Of a DNA stretch of 64,000 bases, positions 55,642 to 64,000 are shown in pieces. The notes beneath the pieces were generated by a model. That model was not told where the DNA came from. It did not search any database and saw nothing but the letters and a program-made list of their open reading frames with translations. The stretch is taken from positions 4,447,001-4,511,000 of the forward strand of contig JHVA01000001.1 in assembly GCA_000688615.1 (NCBI GenBank), in the 5' to 3' direction. Position 1 is the stretch's first letter; each line of letters opens with the position of its first letter. Source of the DNA: Acidobacteriaceae bacterium KBS 146. Lineage in GTDB: Bacteria; Acidobacteriota; Terriglobia; Terriglobales; Acidobacteriaceae. The position numbers and the translations under genes are program-made.

Positions 55642-57258
55642 ATGGGCGCAGTCCAGGTATTGCCGGCGCAGTCGGTTCCAAAAGTAAAAGCTCCCGTAAA
55701 TCCATGGGTAGTCGCACTAACAGTCACTCTGGCTACTTTTATGGAGTTGCTTGATACTTCGATTGCTAATGTGTCGCTACCTCATATAGCCGGTGGGCTT
55801 GGCCGCAGCTTTGACGAAGTTACGTGGATTTTGACCACTTACCTTGTCGCCAACGCAGTCGTTCTCCCGATGAGTGCGTGGCTAAGTCGCGTGTTTGGCC
55901 GGAAGAACTACTATATGGCTTGCGTTGCGCTTTTCACCCTGACCTCCTTCTTCTGCGGAATTGCTCCAAGTCTTGGCGTTATGTTGCTGAGTAGGGTATT
56001 GCAAGGCATAGGCGGGGGAGGGCTCGCTCCTGTCGAGCAAGCTATCCTGGTAGATACATTTCCACCTGCAAAGCGAGCATCGGCCTTCGCGTTATACACG
56101 GTTGCGATCGTAACGGCTCCTGCGATCGGCCCGGTGTTGGGCGGTTGGATCACGGACAATTACAACTGGAGATGGGTTTTCCTGATCAATATTCCCATCG
56201 GGATCCTTTCGCTCTATCTGACAAATCGGTTTGTAAGCGATCCACCGGCTTTCAAAGAGGAGCGAGAGAGTGCGCGGCGTGGTGGGATGCTAAAAATCGA
56301 CGGCGTCGGGATTGGTCTGATCGCTATCGGATCAGCTGCACTCGAGATTATGCTTGACCGTGGCCAGATTGATGACTGGTTTGGAAGCGGCTTCATCTGC
56401 CTGCTATTTGCCATTGCCATCGTCTGCTGGTCCCTTGCCATCTATTGGGAGCTCAAGATCGACGATCCTATTCTTGAGCTTCGCCTGTTGCGCTATCCCA
56501 ACTTCGCTGTAGCTTCCATCTTCTATTTCATCTTTGGTTTCGGATTGTTTGCGACAACAACGATGATCCCGCAGATTCTGCAGTCTCTCTATGGCTATCG
56601 AGCTATTGATGCGGGCCTTGTTCTGGGACCGGGAGCTTTCGTCATCACGCTACTCGCCCCGGTAGGAGCGCAGCTGGTGCAGCGGGGAATCGTGCATCCC
56701 AGAACGCTTTTGACCTTCAGCCTGGTTACTGTCGCTGCGGCCATGATCTATTACAGCGGGCTCACACTGCAAACGGACTACCGTCACTATGCTCTTGCCA
56801 GAGCATTTCAGGGGCTGGGATATGCATTCTTCTTCGTACCGCTGAGTGTTGTAGCGTATTCACAGCTAAAGCCTAATGAAAACAACCGTGCATCCAGCCT
56901 TACCAATCTATTTCGCAACTGGGGAGGCAGCTTCGGAATTTCGTTTGCAACGACAATGAGTGAGCGTCGTCAGAGCTTCCATCAATCCATAATGTCTGCA
57001 AATCTACCCCGCTCTGGCGCATGGCTCCAGGATTCCATTCGGCGGACGACGAACTATCTGTCCAGTCAAGGCTATTCCCATGCAGATGCAGCAAGAGCAG
57101 CTTATCTTCGTCACTATAATCAGCTGATTGCACAGACTAGTCTTCTCGGCTTTATGGACGTCTTTCGTACCATTGGCTGGGTGACGTTAGCGGTTACACC
57201 GTTGATCTTCTTCATCCAGAAATTCCAAGTCTCCGGCAAACCGTCCGGCGGACACTGA
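55642..57258 (+). CDS. DHA2-family drug efflux permease (EmrB/QacA type)
   Basis: 538 residues with about 14 membrane helices. Motif C of proton antiporters is present (APAIGPVLGGWITDN), as is the family's start FMELLDTSIANVSLPHIAG. Exports hydrophobic compounds using the proton gradient. No EmrA-type adaptor gene is next to it. TetR-linked. AGGA lies seven bases before the ATG. Confidence 0.92.
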   Translation: MGAVQVLPAQSVPKVKAPVNPWVVALTVTLATFMELLDTSIANVSLPHIAGGLGRSFDEVTWILTTYLVANAVVLPMSAWLSRVFGRKNYYMACVALFTLTSFFCGIAPSLGVMLLSRVLQGIGGGGLAPVEQAILVDTFPPAKRASAFALYTVAIVTAPAIGPVLGGWITDNYNWRWVFLINIPIGILSLYLTNRFVSDPPAFKEERESARRGGMLKIDGVGIGLIAIGSAALEIMLDRGQIDDWFGSGFICLLFAIAIVCWSLAIYWELKIDDPILELRLLRYPNFAVASIFYFIFGFGLFATTTMIPQILQSLYGYRAIDAGLVLGPGAFVITLLAPVGAQLVQRGIVHPRTLLTFSLVTVAAAMIYYSGLTLQTDYRHYALARAFQGLGYAFFFVPLSVVAYSQLKPNENNRASSLTNLFRNWGGSFGISFATTMSERRQSFHQSIMSANLPRSGAWLQDSIRRTTNYLSSQGYSHADAARAAYLRHYNQLIAQTSLLGFMDVFRTIGWVTLAVTPLIFFIQKFQVSGKPSGGH

Positions 57259-57278
57259 GGCTACTCGGCCTCAGTGTC
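57251..57278. terminator. Hairpin containing the stop codons of two convergent genes
   Basis: An 11-bp perfect stem (57251-57261 with 57268-57278) with a TACTCG loop. The TGA of the efflux permease gene (57256-57258) lies in the left arm, and the TAG of the RND pump gene (57261-57263) straddles arm and loop. It probably serves as a shared terminator. Confidence 0.75.
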
Positions 57279-60200
57279 GCCAGTGTGTATGTGTGGACGT
57301 CCTGGCGGACGCCGAAGAAGCAACGGCATGATGAAGAGGATGGCGAGGATGGTGGTCGCCATCCCACCAACGACAACACGAGCCAGTGGTTGTTGCGCCT
57401 GCGCTCCAATTCCATTGGAAACGGCAGCTGGCAAAAGGCCCAGGCCTGCGGCCATGCACGCCATCACGACAGGCCTCATTTCGTCGACGCAGCCGTGTTC
57501 CAGCCCGGTTCCATCAATGCTCTCCCGTTGCGCCCGGCGCACGCCCGACATAAAGACGACGGCTCCCAAAGTAGCAACGCCAATCAGCGAGGTGAAGCCG
57601 ACGGCAGCCGAGATACTGAAGGCCGTATGCGTAAGAAAGAGTGAAACTGTTCCACCGACTGCGGCAAAGGGAAGAGTCGCAAGAACGATAAAAGCGTCTT
57701 TCCAGGTGCCGAACTGCATGTAGAGAAGGATGAGGATGATCGCGAGCGAAATTGGAATAATAACCGCGAGTCGCGCCTGCTCTTTTCGAAGTGAATCGAA
57801 TTCGCCAGCCCAGGTGTAGTTATAACCAGTAGGCATGGCAACCTTCTGTTTGAGCTGTGCCTGGAGATCCGTGATGGTCGTGGCGAGATCACGTCCGCGA
57901 ACAGAGAACTTGATTGGGATATATCTTCGCCCCGATTCGCGAAAGATCTGGAAGCTGCCTTCGCGGATGGAGACATCGGCGATCTGCGCGAGAGGAATAC
58001 GGCTTCCATCCGGAGTGGGTACGAGAATGGCTCGAATCGCCTCAGGAGTGGATCGATTTGCTTCGGGATAACGAACCGTAAGATCAAAACGCCGGTCTCC
58101 CTGAATCACCTGAGTGACTGGAGCTCCGCCTACGGCAGCCTGCACAATAGCATTGATGTCATTGGAGAGAATGCCGTAGCGCGCAGCGCGTGCACGGTCA
58201 ATCTGAATGACCAGCGAAGGTTGACCGCCGACTTTGAAGACTCCAACGTCCGCCACGCCTGGAACACTCTCCATTGTGTGTTCAATCTTGTTAGCGAGTG
58301 AAGTCAGAGTGTCGAGATCGTCTCCAAATAATTTGAGGGAGTTTTCTCCTTTCACGCCGGACATTGCCTCTTCGACGTTGTCCTGAATATTCTGAGAGAA
58401 GTTAAGCTCGACTCCAGGGAATCGCGAGAGCCGCCGATTCATCTCGTCAATGAGCTTCGGCTTGGTTAGGCCAGGCCGCCATTCGTCCTGTGGCTTCAAT
58501 GCCGCCGAAATCTCAATATTGTTGAAGGTGGAGACGTCGGTTCCGTCATCGGGTCTTCCCATCTGAGAAACGGTCTGAGTTACCTCCGGAGACTCCGCGA
58601 TCTGAGCACGAAGTTGATTGGCAATGTTTACAGAGGTATCGAAAGAGATGTCCTGTGGCAGTGTGGCGCGAATCCAAAGGTTCCCTTCTTCGAGTGGCGG
58701 CATAAATTCACCGCCGACCAAAACAAAACACAGTACACCGACGACGAGCATTGCGGCTGCACCGATCCATACAAGACGAGGAAAGTGAAGGGAATGATGG
58801 AGCGCCCGTTGATAACCATTCTTCAACCGGCGGCTGAGCCATGTGTATCCATCCCCAACCTTTTGTTCGGTCGGAGCGGTCATATAGCCCAGTACCGGGG
58901 CGAAGATAAGCGCGAACAGCAGCGCGCCCATCAGTGCAAATCCATATGTGACCGACATGGGCGAGAAGATCTGACCAGCTACGCCCTGCATCGTAAACAG
59001 AGGAATGAAAGCGATCAGAATGATCGCCGTTGAAAACAGAACTGGGCGCGCAGCGTCGGTTACACCTTCGACAATCAGGTCGCCGGTCTGCTCACCCGGA
59101 AGACGACGTGAGAGCTTGCGGTAGATGCTTTCCAGCACGATGATTGAGGAATCCACCAGAATGCCGAAATCAATGGCGCCGATCGAGATAAGATTCGCTG
59201 AGCGACCACTGAGCACCATCATCCCAAAGGCAAAGAGAACCGCAAACGGAATGGTGACGGCGGCAATGAACGTGATTCGAAGATCGCCGAGCATCGACAG
59301 TAGAACCAGCGTCACTAACACGAGACCGGTGAGAATGACTTCCCGGACGGTATGCGTGGTGCGATTGATCAGCGTCGTTCTGTCATAAATCGTGCTGATG
59401 TGCATGCCTGGCGGAAGCAGGCTGCCGGTGTTCAGGCTGGCGATCTTCTCTTTAAGTGCCTTGAGTGCTGGAAGAGACTTCTCTTCCTTCTGAAGCAGAA
59501 CGATGCCGATCACAATGTCATTGTCGTGATTCCGCCCAACCTGGCCCAGGCGAGGCTGGAAACCCTCCTTTACCTTGCCTATGTCTCCCACCGTAATTGG
59601 AGCGCCGTTCTTCTCCGCGACAACGATATGAGAGATGTCTTCGACGGAATGCACCTGTCCAAGTGCGCGCACATTGACATTCTGATTTCCGAGCTGGACG
59701 TAGTTTCCGCCGGCATTCGCGTTTGAAGATTGAATGGCATTGAGTACCTGAGGAAGGGTGACTCCGTAGCTGAGTAAGCGGTTTGGATCGGCTTCAACCT
59801 GATACTGACGGGTCGTGCCACCGAATGTTGTGATGTCGATAATTCCCGGGACCTGCTTCAATTCCCGGCGTACAAGCCAGTCCTGTGTCGCCTTGATCTC
59901 GTTGACGGTGTAGCCGGGCCCGACGAGTTGGTAACGAAAGATCTCGCCAATGGGGGACCAGGGCGAAAGTTGCGGTTGGAGAGCATTGGGAAGTTGTAGC
60001 GTCTGGAGACGATTGAGCACTTCCTGACGATCGCGGAAGTAGTCAGAGTCAAAGCTGAAGTAAAGCTTGACGTCAGAGAGACCGAAGATCGAGATCGAAC
60101 GGACCTGATCCAGGTGGGGTGTGCCATTCAACGTCGTCTCGACCGGGACGGTTACCTGCTGCTCCATCTCTTCGGCCGACCACGAGGGATTCTGCGTAAT

Positions 60201-60344
60201 GATTTCTACCAGCGGGGGCGAAGGATCTGGATAGGCCTCAATGTCGAGACGGGATAAAGCAAATCCTCCGGCTGCCAGCATGACTACGAACAGGATAAGG
60301 ATAATTGCGCGATAGCGTATGAAGAGACGAATCAATGACTGCAC
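57261..60344 (-). CDS. RND efflux pump, CzcA/heavy-metal type
   Basis: 1027 residues with 12 membrane helices and two large periplasmic loops. The N-terminus RYRAIILILFVVMLAAGGFA and ERDSIDG-like repeat are as in CzcA/CusA. In helix 4, IDFGILVDSSIIVLES has the Asp-x5-Asp-x6-Glu triad of heavy-metal RND pumps, unlike drug pumps. Start GTG with GGGGAG seven bases upstream. Adaptor and TolC genes precede it in the same operon. The metal is unknown. Confidence 0.92.
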   Translation of the reverse strand: MQSLIRLFIRYRAIILILFVVMLAAGGFALSRLDIEAYPDPSPPLVEIITQNPSWSAEEMEQQVTVPVETTLNGTPHLDQVRSISIFGLSDVKLYFSFDSDYFRDRQEVLNRLQTLQLPNALQPQLSPWSPIGEIFRYQLVGPGYTVNEIKATQDWLVRRELKQVPGIIDITTFGGTTRQYQVEADPNRLLSYGVTLPQVLNAIQSSNANAGGNYVQLGNQNVNVRALGQVHSVEDISHIVVAEKNGAPITVGDIGKVKEGFQPRLGQVGRNHDNDIVIGIVLLQKEEKSLPALKALKEKIASLNTGSLLPPGMHISTIYDRTTLINRTTHTVREVILTGLVLVTLVLLSMLGDLRITFIAAVTIPFAVLFAFGMMVLSGRSANLISIGAIDFGILVDSSIIVLESIYRKLSRRLPGEQTGDLIVEGVTDAARPVLFSTAIILIAFIPLFTMQGVAGQIFSPMSVTYGFALMGALLFALIFAPVLGYMTAPTEQKVGDGYTWLSRRLKNGYQRALHHSLHFPRLVWIGAAAMLVVGVLCFVLVGGEFMPPLEEGNLWIRATLPQDISFDTSVNIANQLRAQIAESPEVTQTVSQMGRPDDGTDVSTFNNIEISAALKPQDEWRPGLTKPKLIDEMNRRLSRFPGVELNFSQNIQDNVEEAMSGVKGENSLKLFGDDLDTLTSLANKIEHTMESVPGVADVGVFKVGGQPSLVIQIDRARAARYGILSNDINAIVQAAVGGAPVTQVIQGDRRFDLTVRYPEANRSTPEAIRAILVPTPDGSRIPLAQIADVSIREGSFQIFRESGRRYIPIKFSVRGRDLATTITDLQAQLKQKVAMPTGYNYTWAGEFDSLRKEQARLAVIIPISLAIILILLYMQFGTWKDAFIVLATLPFAAVGGTVSLFLTHTAFSISAAVGFTSLIGVATLGAVVFMSGVRRAQRESIDGTGLEHGCVDEMRPVVMACMAAGLGLLPAAVSNGIGAQAQQPLARVVVGGMATTILAILFIMPLLLRRPPGRPHIHTGDTEAE

Positions 60345-60348
60345 GCGA

Positions 60349-61467
60349 TCACTCCCCGTTGCTGGGACGAAGCAGCGCTCCGCCGGATGTGACGACTTTT
60401 TCGCCGTCGTTGATTCCCGTAAGAACCTCGATGCTCTTCGTCGGACCGGAATCGAACGTCCGGCCGATGGTTACGGGATGTTGCTCATATTTACCGGCAG
60501 CATTCACAACGAACACAGAGGTCTTCTCACCTTCATGAAGAACTGCGGTCGCTGGAAGTACTATTGCACTCCGAGCTGCGCCCGGAATACGAATCGTCGC
60601 GAACATATCCGTCTTCAGCGTGTGCTTGGGATTGGGAAGAACAACGCGCAGTTTGAGGGTGTGAGTATTGGGATCAAGAGCGTCGCCTACATTGGCGATC
60701 CGACCGGACAGCCCGAGTCCGGCATATGCAGGAACGTCGATCTTGACCTCTCGTCCCGGTGTCACGCTCCCCAGGTCGCGTTCGAAGATGTCTCCGACGA
60801 CCCAGACTGAATCGATGTTTGCGATAGTCGCGATCGGTGTGGCGTTATCCAAAGAACGCTGCATCTCGCCCGCAGCTGTTCCGATATCAAGCACTACGCC
60901 GGAGATAGGGGATCGTAGCGCGACCTCATCGGATGTGGTGTCTTCCGAAAAACCAAGTTCGCGGATGCGCTGACGGGAGCGGTCGAGTTCCGAGTGAGCT
61001 GTCTGATCAGAAGCATCGAGCTCGTAGTAATCCGCCTGCGAGAGAACCTCGTGCTGAAGCAGCAATTTACCCCGGGCAAGGGCTCGATCCGCACGGAGCA
61101 CCTCGATCTTTGCCTTTTCAAAATCGGAACGGGCAGAGGCGATATCACTGCTCTGAAGCTGTGCAATGACGTCTCCCTTTTTTACCTCCTGGCCCGGGAG
61201 AACGCGAAGCCCGAGAATGCGTCCACTCAAGGGAGGAAAGATGCGCACAACATGCGAAGGATCCGCTTCAACGTGGGCCGGAAGGTCGAGATAGTCCGTG
61301 CTGCGTTGAACATGGGCGACGGTAGTTTCGATACCGGCATTCGCAGGTTGCGTACTCTGGTCCGCAGGAGGAGCGGAAGATTTGCACGCCGTAACGGATG
61401 CTGCAATGAGCGCAGGCAGGAGCAGGGATGCGGTGCGTAAGGAAGTCTTCTTCATACGATCCTTCAT
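60349..61467 (-). CDS. RND efflux membrane-fusion (adaptor) lipoprotein
   Basis: 372 residues, lipobox near SVTACKSS. A biotinyl-lipoyl-like hybrid motif (ILGLRVLPGQEVKKGDVIAQ), a helical hairpin (DFEKAKIEVLRADRAL) and beta-barrel domains (SPISGVVLDIG, SVWVVGDIFERDLG) give the HlyD/CusB fold. The start overlaps the TolC stop by ATGA; the next ATG, four codons on, has AAGGA upstream and may be the real start. It ends five bases before the pump gene. Confidence 0.9.
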   Translation of the reverse strand: MKDRMKKTSLRTASLLLPALIAASVTACKSSAPPADQSTQPANAGIETTVAHVQRSTDYLDLPAHVEADPSHVVRIFPPLSGRILGLRVLPGQEVKKGDVIAQLQSSDIASARSDFEKAKIEVLRADRALARGKLLLQHEVLSQADYYELDASDQTAHSELDRSRQRIRELGFSEDTTSDEVALRSPISGVVLDIGTAAGEMQRSLDNATPIATIANIDSVWVVGDIFERDLGSVTPGREVKIDVPAYAGLGLSGRIANVGDALDPNTHTLKLRVVLPNPKHTLKTDMFATIRIPGAARSAIVLPATAVLHEGEKTSVFVVNAAGKYEQHPVTIGRTFDSGPTKSIEVLTGINDGEKVVTSGGALLRPSNGE

Positions 61468-62741
61468 GGGAGAATGTCCGTTGCCGTGGCGAAGCTGAGC
61501 TGATGGATGGCGAGCCAGACTTGTGCATTTGCGGTCAGGCTGTTGACCCTGATAGCGCGGTAGTCGCGCAGGGCAGAGAGGTAATCGAGCAGCGTGGAGT
61601 TGCCGTTCCTATAACTGAATTGCAGGTTGTCGCGGACATGCGCTGCTTCGTCGAGGTAATGGCTGTTGTAACGCTGAGCCAACCGCTGTGCTGTATCTAG
61701 CGTTATCCATGCCTGATCGACATCGGAGATGACTTGATTACGGGCAGCGGTCACGGCCAGTCGGCTGGAGGCGACCTCATAGCGGGTCCGCTCCTTCTCG
61801 CCTTGATTCCGATCGAAGATCCGCAGCGGGATTGAAACATTTACTCCGAACGTATTGTCTGCCCCACTGCGCTCATACTCACTTGCCACTGTCGGATCGG
61901 TCGTTCCCCCTGCGATCGCAAGTCGCGCCTCGGCTTCAGCGGCAGTGAGCGCCTGGCGAGTCGCTAGAAAATCGGGTCTAGAAGCAAGAGCTTTGTCCTC
62001 AGCTTCATTCATGGTGAGAGGAAGCTGGGGTGGATCCAGTGTCCCGACGATGTCGAGCGTGGGGACCGGACGATCTACTCCGAACAGCAGTTGGAGCTGA
62101 GCGGATGCCTGTTGCAATTGAAGCTGGGCGTTGTCGAAATCTGACTCAAACTGTGCCTGCTGAAGATCGATTCGCTCAAAATCCGTTTGGGTGATGTCCC
62201 CCGCGTCCAGCCGGGATCGGCTCAAGTCGACAGTTTTGCGGTAGTCGGTGAGGTTTTCCTGCGCGACCGCAAGCGACGCCTTTGCCACCAGCATTGTGGT
62301 GAAGGCCTGACGAACGGCAAGCACAAGCTGCCGTTGCTGATCCCTGTACTGGCTTTGCGTTGAATCTGCCGTTGCGCTTGCTGATTCCAGACGCCAGCGG
62401 CGTTTCTGTCCACGCTCGAAGAGACGGGAGACCCCAGCCGAATAAAAGAAGGGATTGCCCCCCGTATTATTCACTTCCGGCAGAGTCATCGTCTGACCCA
62501 GCAGGGTGAGGTTCGGATTCAGCCGCAGTCCGGCCGTAATCTTGTTCGCCTCCACTGCTGAGACATGCTCCCGTGCCGAAAGCAGATTAGGATTTGCAGC
62601 CAGCGCACGATCCACTGCCTGTTGCAGTGTGACCGGTGGAGCTGGAGCGGGGGATGGCGCAGACGGTGGTGTCTGTGCCACGAGTACAGACGCCGCAGAG
62701 AAAAAAGCGGCGCCGAAAACACGAAAGGCTTTCGGTGTCAT
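61464..62741 (-). CDS. TolC-family outer-membrane efflux protein
   Basis: 425 residues; signal peptide near residues 1-22 (FFSAASVLVAQ). Two related halves with long coiled helices (ALAANPNLLSAREHVSAVEA ... ALASRPDFLATRQALTAAEA) make the trimeric outer-membrane duct. First structural gene of the RND operon; the pump and adaptor follow. Confidence 0.92.
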   Translation of the reverse strand: MTPKAFRVFGAAFFSAASVLVAQTPPSAPSPAPAPPVTLQQAVDRALAANPNLLSAREHVSAVEANKITAGLRLNPNLTLLGQTMTLPEVNNTGGNPFFYSAGVSRLFERGQKRRWRLESASATADSTQSQYRDQQRQLVLAVRQAFTTMLVAKASLAVAQENLTDYRKTVDLSRSRLDAGDITQTDFERIDLQQAQFESDFDNAQLQLQQASAQLQLLFGVDRPVPTLDIVGTLDPPQLPLTMNEAEDKALASRPDFLATRQALTAAEAEARLAIAGGTTDPTVASEYERSGADNTFGVNVSIPLRIFDRNQGEKERTRYEVASSRLAVTAARNQVISDVDQAWITLDTAQRLAQRYNSHYLDEAAHVRDNLQFSYRNGNSTLLDYLSALRDYRAIRVNSLTANAQVWLAIHQLSFATATDILP

Positions 62742-62811
62742 ACCCTACCTTCAGGTTGAAACGAAGAGAGAAATCCCGTAAACGCGTACTATTTCTGAGG
62801 AACGAAAGGGA

Positions 62812-63231
62812 TTAGGCCGTGAAGGAAATCATTGGGGGCGGACGTACGCCCGCAGTGCGGACGAGTCCGTCCATCAACTTACGTGGGGAGAGGCGCAGCG
62901 TAAATCTTGACAGGCGGGAAAACAGAACCGCGAAGCCAATCAAGAGCAACACGGGAAGCATTCCTGTATCGAGAAGTGCCGCAGTATCATGGGCCAACTG
63001 CAGCAGAGGCATCTCGCTTCTTCTGACTACGTGTTCCAGTTCGATACGATTTTCCATCGCGACCAGATCATCGGTCATGGAGATCACTGGAAGTAGCAGG
63101 ACGAGAAGAAGGGAGAGCGCAATAAGTGCGGTCCAGGTTTGCTTCGTGTGTCCGTGTCGAACCGCCTGCACCCATGTCAAAACAAGAGCGAAGGAAACGG
63201 ACAGCCACAAAAAATTGAGAAGCAACTCCAC
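62812..63231 (-). CDS. Uncharacterised membrane protein upstream of the RND operon
   Basis: 139 residues with three hydrophobic stretches (MELLLNFLWLSVSFALVLTW, ALSLLLVLLLPVI, MLPVLLLIGFAVLF). The central polar part holds MTDDLVAMENRIELEH and two histidines. It lies 70 bp before tolC in the same direction. I do not recognise the family; a link with the efflux system is by position only. A long upstream region (63232-63370) separates it from HU. Confidence 0.6.
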   Translation of the reverse strand: MELLLNFLWLSVSFALVLTWVQAVRHGHTKQTWTALIALSLLLVLLLPVISMTDDLVAMENRIELEHVVRRSEMPLLQLAHDTAALLDTGMLPVLLLIGFAVLFSRLSRFTLRLSPRKLMDGLVRTAGVRPPPMISFTA

Positions 63232-63305
63232 GTTCTATCGAGTATAGAGCATCGGGTCGAGGATTCGGAAACGATACCGCTCTGCCCACTCTTGCTCAAA
63301 GCAGG

Positions 63306-63346
63306 CGTAGGTGCTCGCCCCGAGGGCTTCAGGACAGGCACCTACG
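63306..63346. repeat. Nested hairpin (9-bp outer stem) between HU and the membrane protein gene
   Basis: CGTAGGTGC (63306-63314) and GCACCTACG (63338-63346) are perfect arms. Inside is a GCCC/GGGC inner stem within CCCCGAGGGC. It starts 24 bases after the HU stop. It could be a terminator with an unusual shape, or a copy of an intergenic palindromic element. Confidence 0.5.
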
Positions 63347-63370
63347 TTGAAAGAAAAGAACTTGTATCAA

Positions 63371-63721
63371 TCACATGGCTGGCGGATGATGCGGGTCTAC
63401 GTGCGCATCTTTCCCGGTCTCCGATTTGGGAGACGACTTTATTCCCGTGGGATTCACCGAATCCCGGAGCTCTTTAGACGGCTTGAAAAAAGGCACACGT
63501 TTGGCAGGGACATCTACCTTCTCCCCCGTTTTAGGATTGCGGCCCGTTCGGGCATTCCGTTGACGGGTTCGAAAGCTGCCAAATCCACGAATTTCAATTT
63601 TGTCACCAGCTTTGAGAGCGCCGATGACAGATTCAAAGAGCGTATCGACGATCACTTCGCCATCGCGACGGGTGAGGTCGCCGAGGGAGGTTACCTTGTC
63701 GACAAGATCAGCTTTGGTCAT
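63371..63721 (-). CDS. HU-family DNA-binding protein
   Basis: 116 residues from MTKADLVDKVTSLGDLTRRD, with AAGGA nine bases upstream. DNA-bending arm signature GFGSFRTRQRNARTGRNP, then a 25-residue Lys/His/Pro-rich tail. A histone-like nucleoid protein; the tail is longer than that of E. coli HU. A further upstream in-frame start (63766) would add unrelated residues. Confidence 0.95.
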   Translation of the reverse strand: MTKADLVDKVTSLGDLTRRDGEVIVDTLFESVIGALKAGDKIEIRGFGSFRTRQRNARTGRNPKTGEKVDVPAKRVPFFKPSKELRDSVNPTGIKSSPKSETGKDAHVDPHHPPAM

Positions 63722-63952
63722 GAGCGGGGTCCTTTCAATCAGGGAGGGCCGTGCGGCTGCATCCAAATGCCGGCTTACTGACTTGATTATAAATGGGATG
63801 CATCTCTCATCGGAAAGGAAACTCCATTCCCGGTACGAAAATAGGAAATGTGATTCGTCAGGGGTGGATGGCCCCCCGGAAAGATCACAGGGGGCGACTG
63901 GCTCTCAGGACCCCGGGAGCGTGGGTCAAAACTGCTAAAAGCTGGCTGCTCG

Positions 63953-64000
63953 TCACTTCCACATAAAGTAGAAGCCCGGGGCACGGTTCAGCATCTGGCT
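63953..64000 (-). CDS. Possible C-terminus of a gene cut by the window edge
   Basis: Minus-strand codons at the right edge read SQMLNRAPGFYFMWK followed by TGA. An aromatic-rich end is plausible for an envelope protein, but 15 codons are too few to judge. Confidence 0.25.
   Translation of the reverse strand, partial: SQMLNRAPGFYFMWK

Overview
The window looks like chromosomal DNA of an acidobacterium of the class Terriglobia (Acidobacteriaceae-like). This is inferred from gene content: a bacillithiol ligase BshC, a fused AroD-AroE protein, a leu/ilv operon with the order leuA-leuB-leuC-leuD-ilvD-ilvB, an F-type ATP synthase cluster that lacks the a and c subunits, GTG and TTG starts, and many short secreted beta-barrels. 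No phage, insertion sequence, CRISPR array, rRNA or tRNA gene was found. The whole window reads as core genome with some lineage-specific inserts.

Layout. (1) 1-8536, minus strand: a branched-chain amino acid operon read as leuA, leuB, two small envelope-type genes, leuC, leuD, ilvD, an acyltransferase-3 membrane protein and ilvB (cut by the window edge). A divergent LysR regulator (8650-9567) faces leuA across a 113-bp region rich in inverted repeats. (2) 9687-15354: an envelope block with a Spy/LTXXQ-type periplasmic protein, three small outer-membrane beta-barrels (two are tandem paralogues with TTG starts), a secreted protein whose M48-peptidase-like domain has lost its zinc site, and a TonB-domain protein. 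(3) 15728-23789: galE, ssb, a dicarboxylate/glutamate symporter, an NTF2-like secreted protein, an orphan GAF-PAS-PAS histidine kinase and acs. (4) 23962-30741: a small membrane protein, a PepSY protein, a haem-o synthase/CtaM-like pair for cytochrome oxidase assembly, polX, a cold-shock protein and a Nudix hydrolase. (5) 30936-38435: bshC, a zinc-ribbon protein, an Uup-type ABC-F ATPase, a DinB-family protein, fabI, then a peroxide-defence set (Fur/PerR-type regulator with its own palindrome, peroxiredoxin, AhpD). (6) 38488-45446: an M28 peptidase, a beta-propeller lipoprotein, an SH3 lipoprotein, a DegT aminotransferase, hfq and hflX. (7) 45775-52181: ATP synthase genes b', b, delta, alpha, gamma, beta, epsilon. 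(8) 52248-64000: aroDE, pgeF, a TetR/DHA2-efflux pair with matching operators, a CzcA-type RND efflux operon (membrane protein, TolC, adaptor, pump) and HU.

The most unusual points are the two uncharacterised envelope genes translationally coupled inside the leucine operon, the degenerate M48 protein, the composite operator shared by tetR and its neighbouring efflux gene, the hairpin that contains the stop codons of two convergent genes, and the ATP synthase oddities (a secretory N-terminus on b, an insertion in gamma, no a/c genes). Functional names come from reading motifs by eye; no database search was run.
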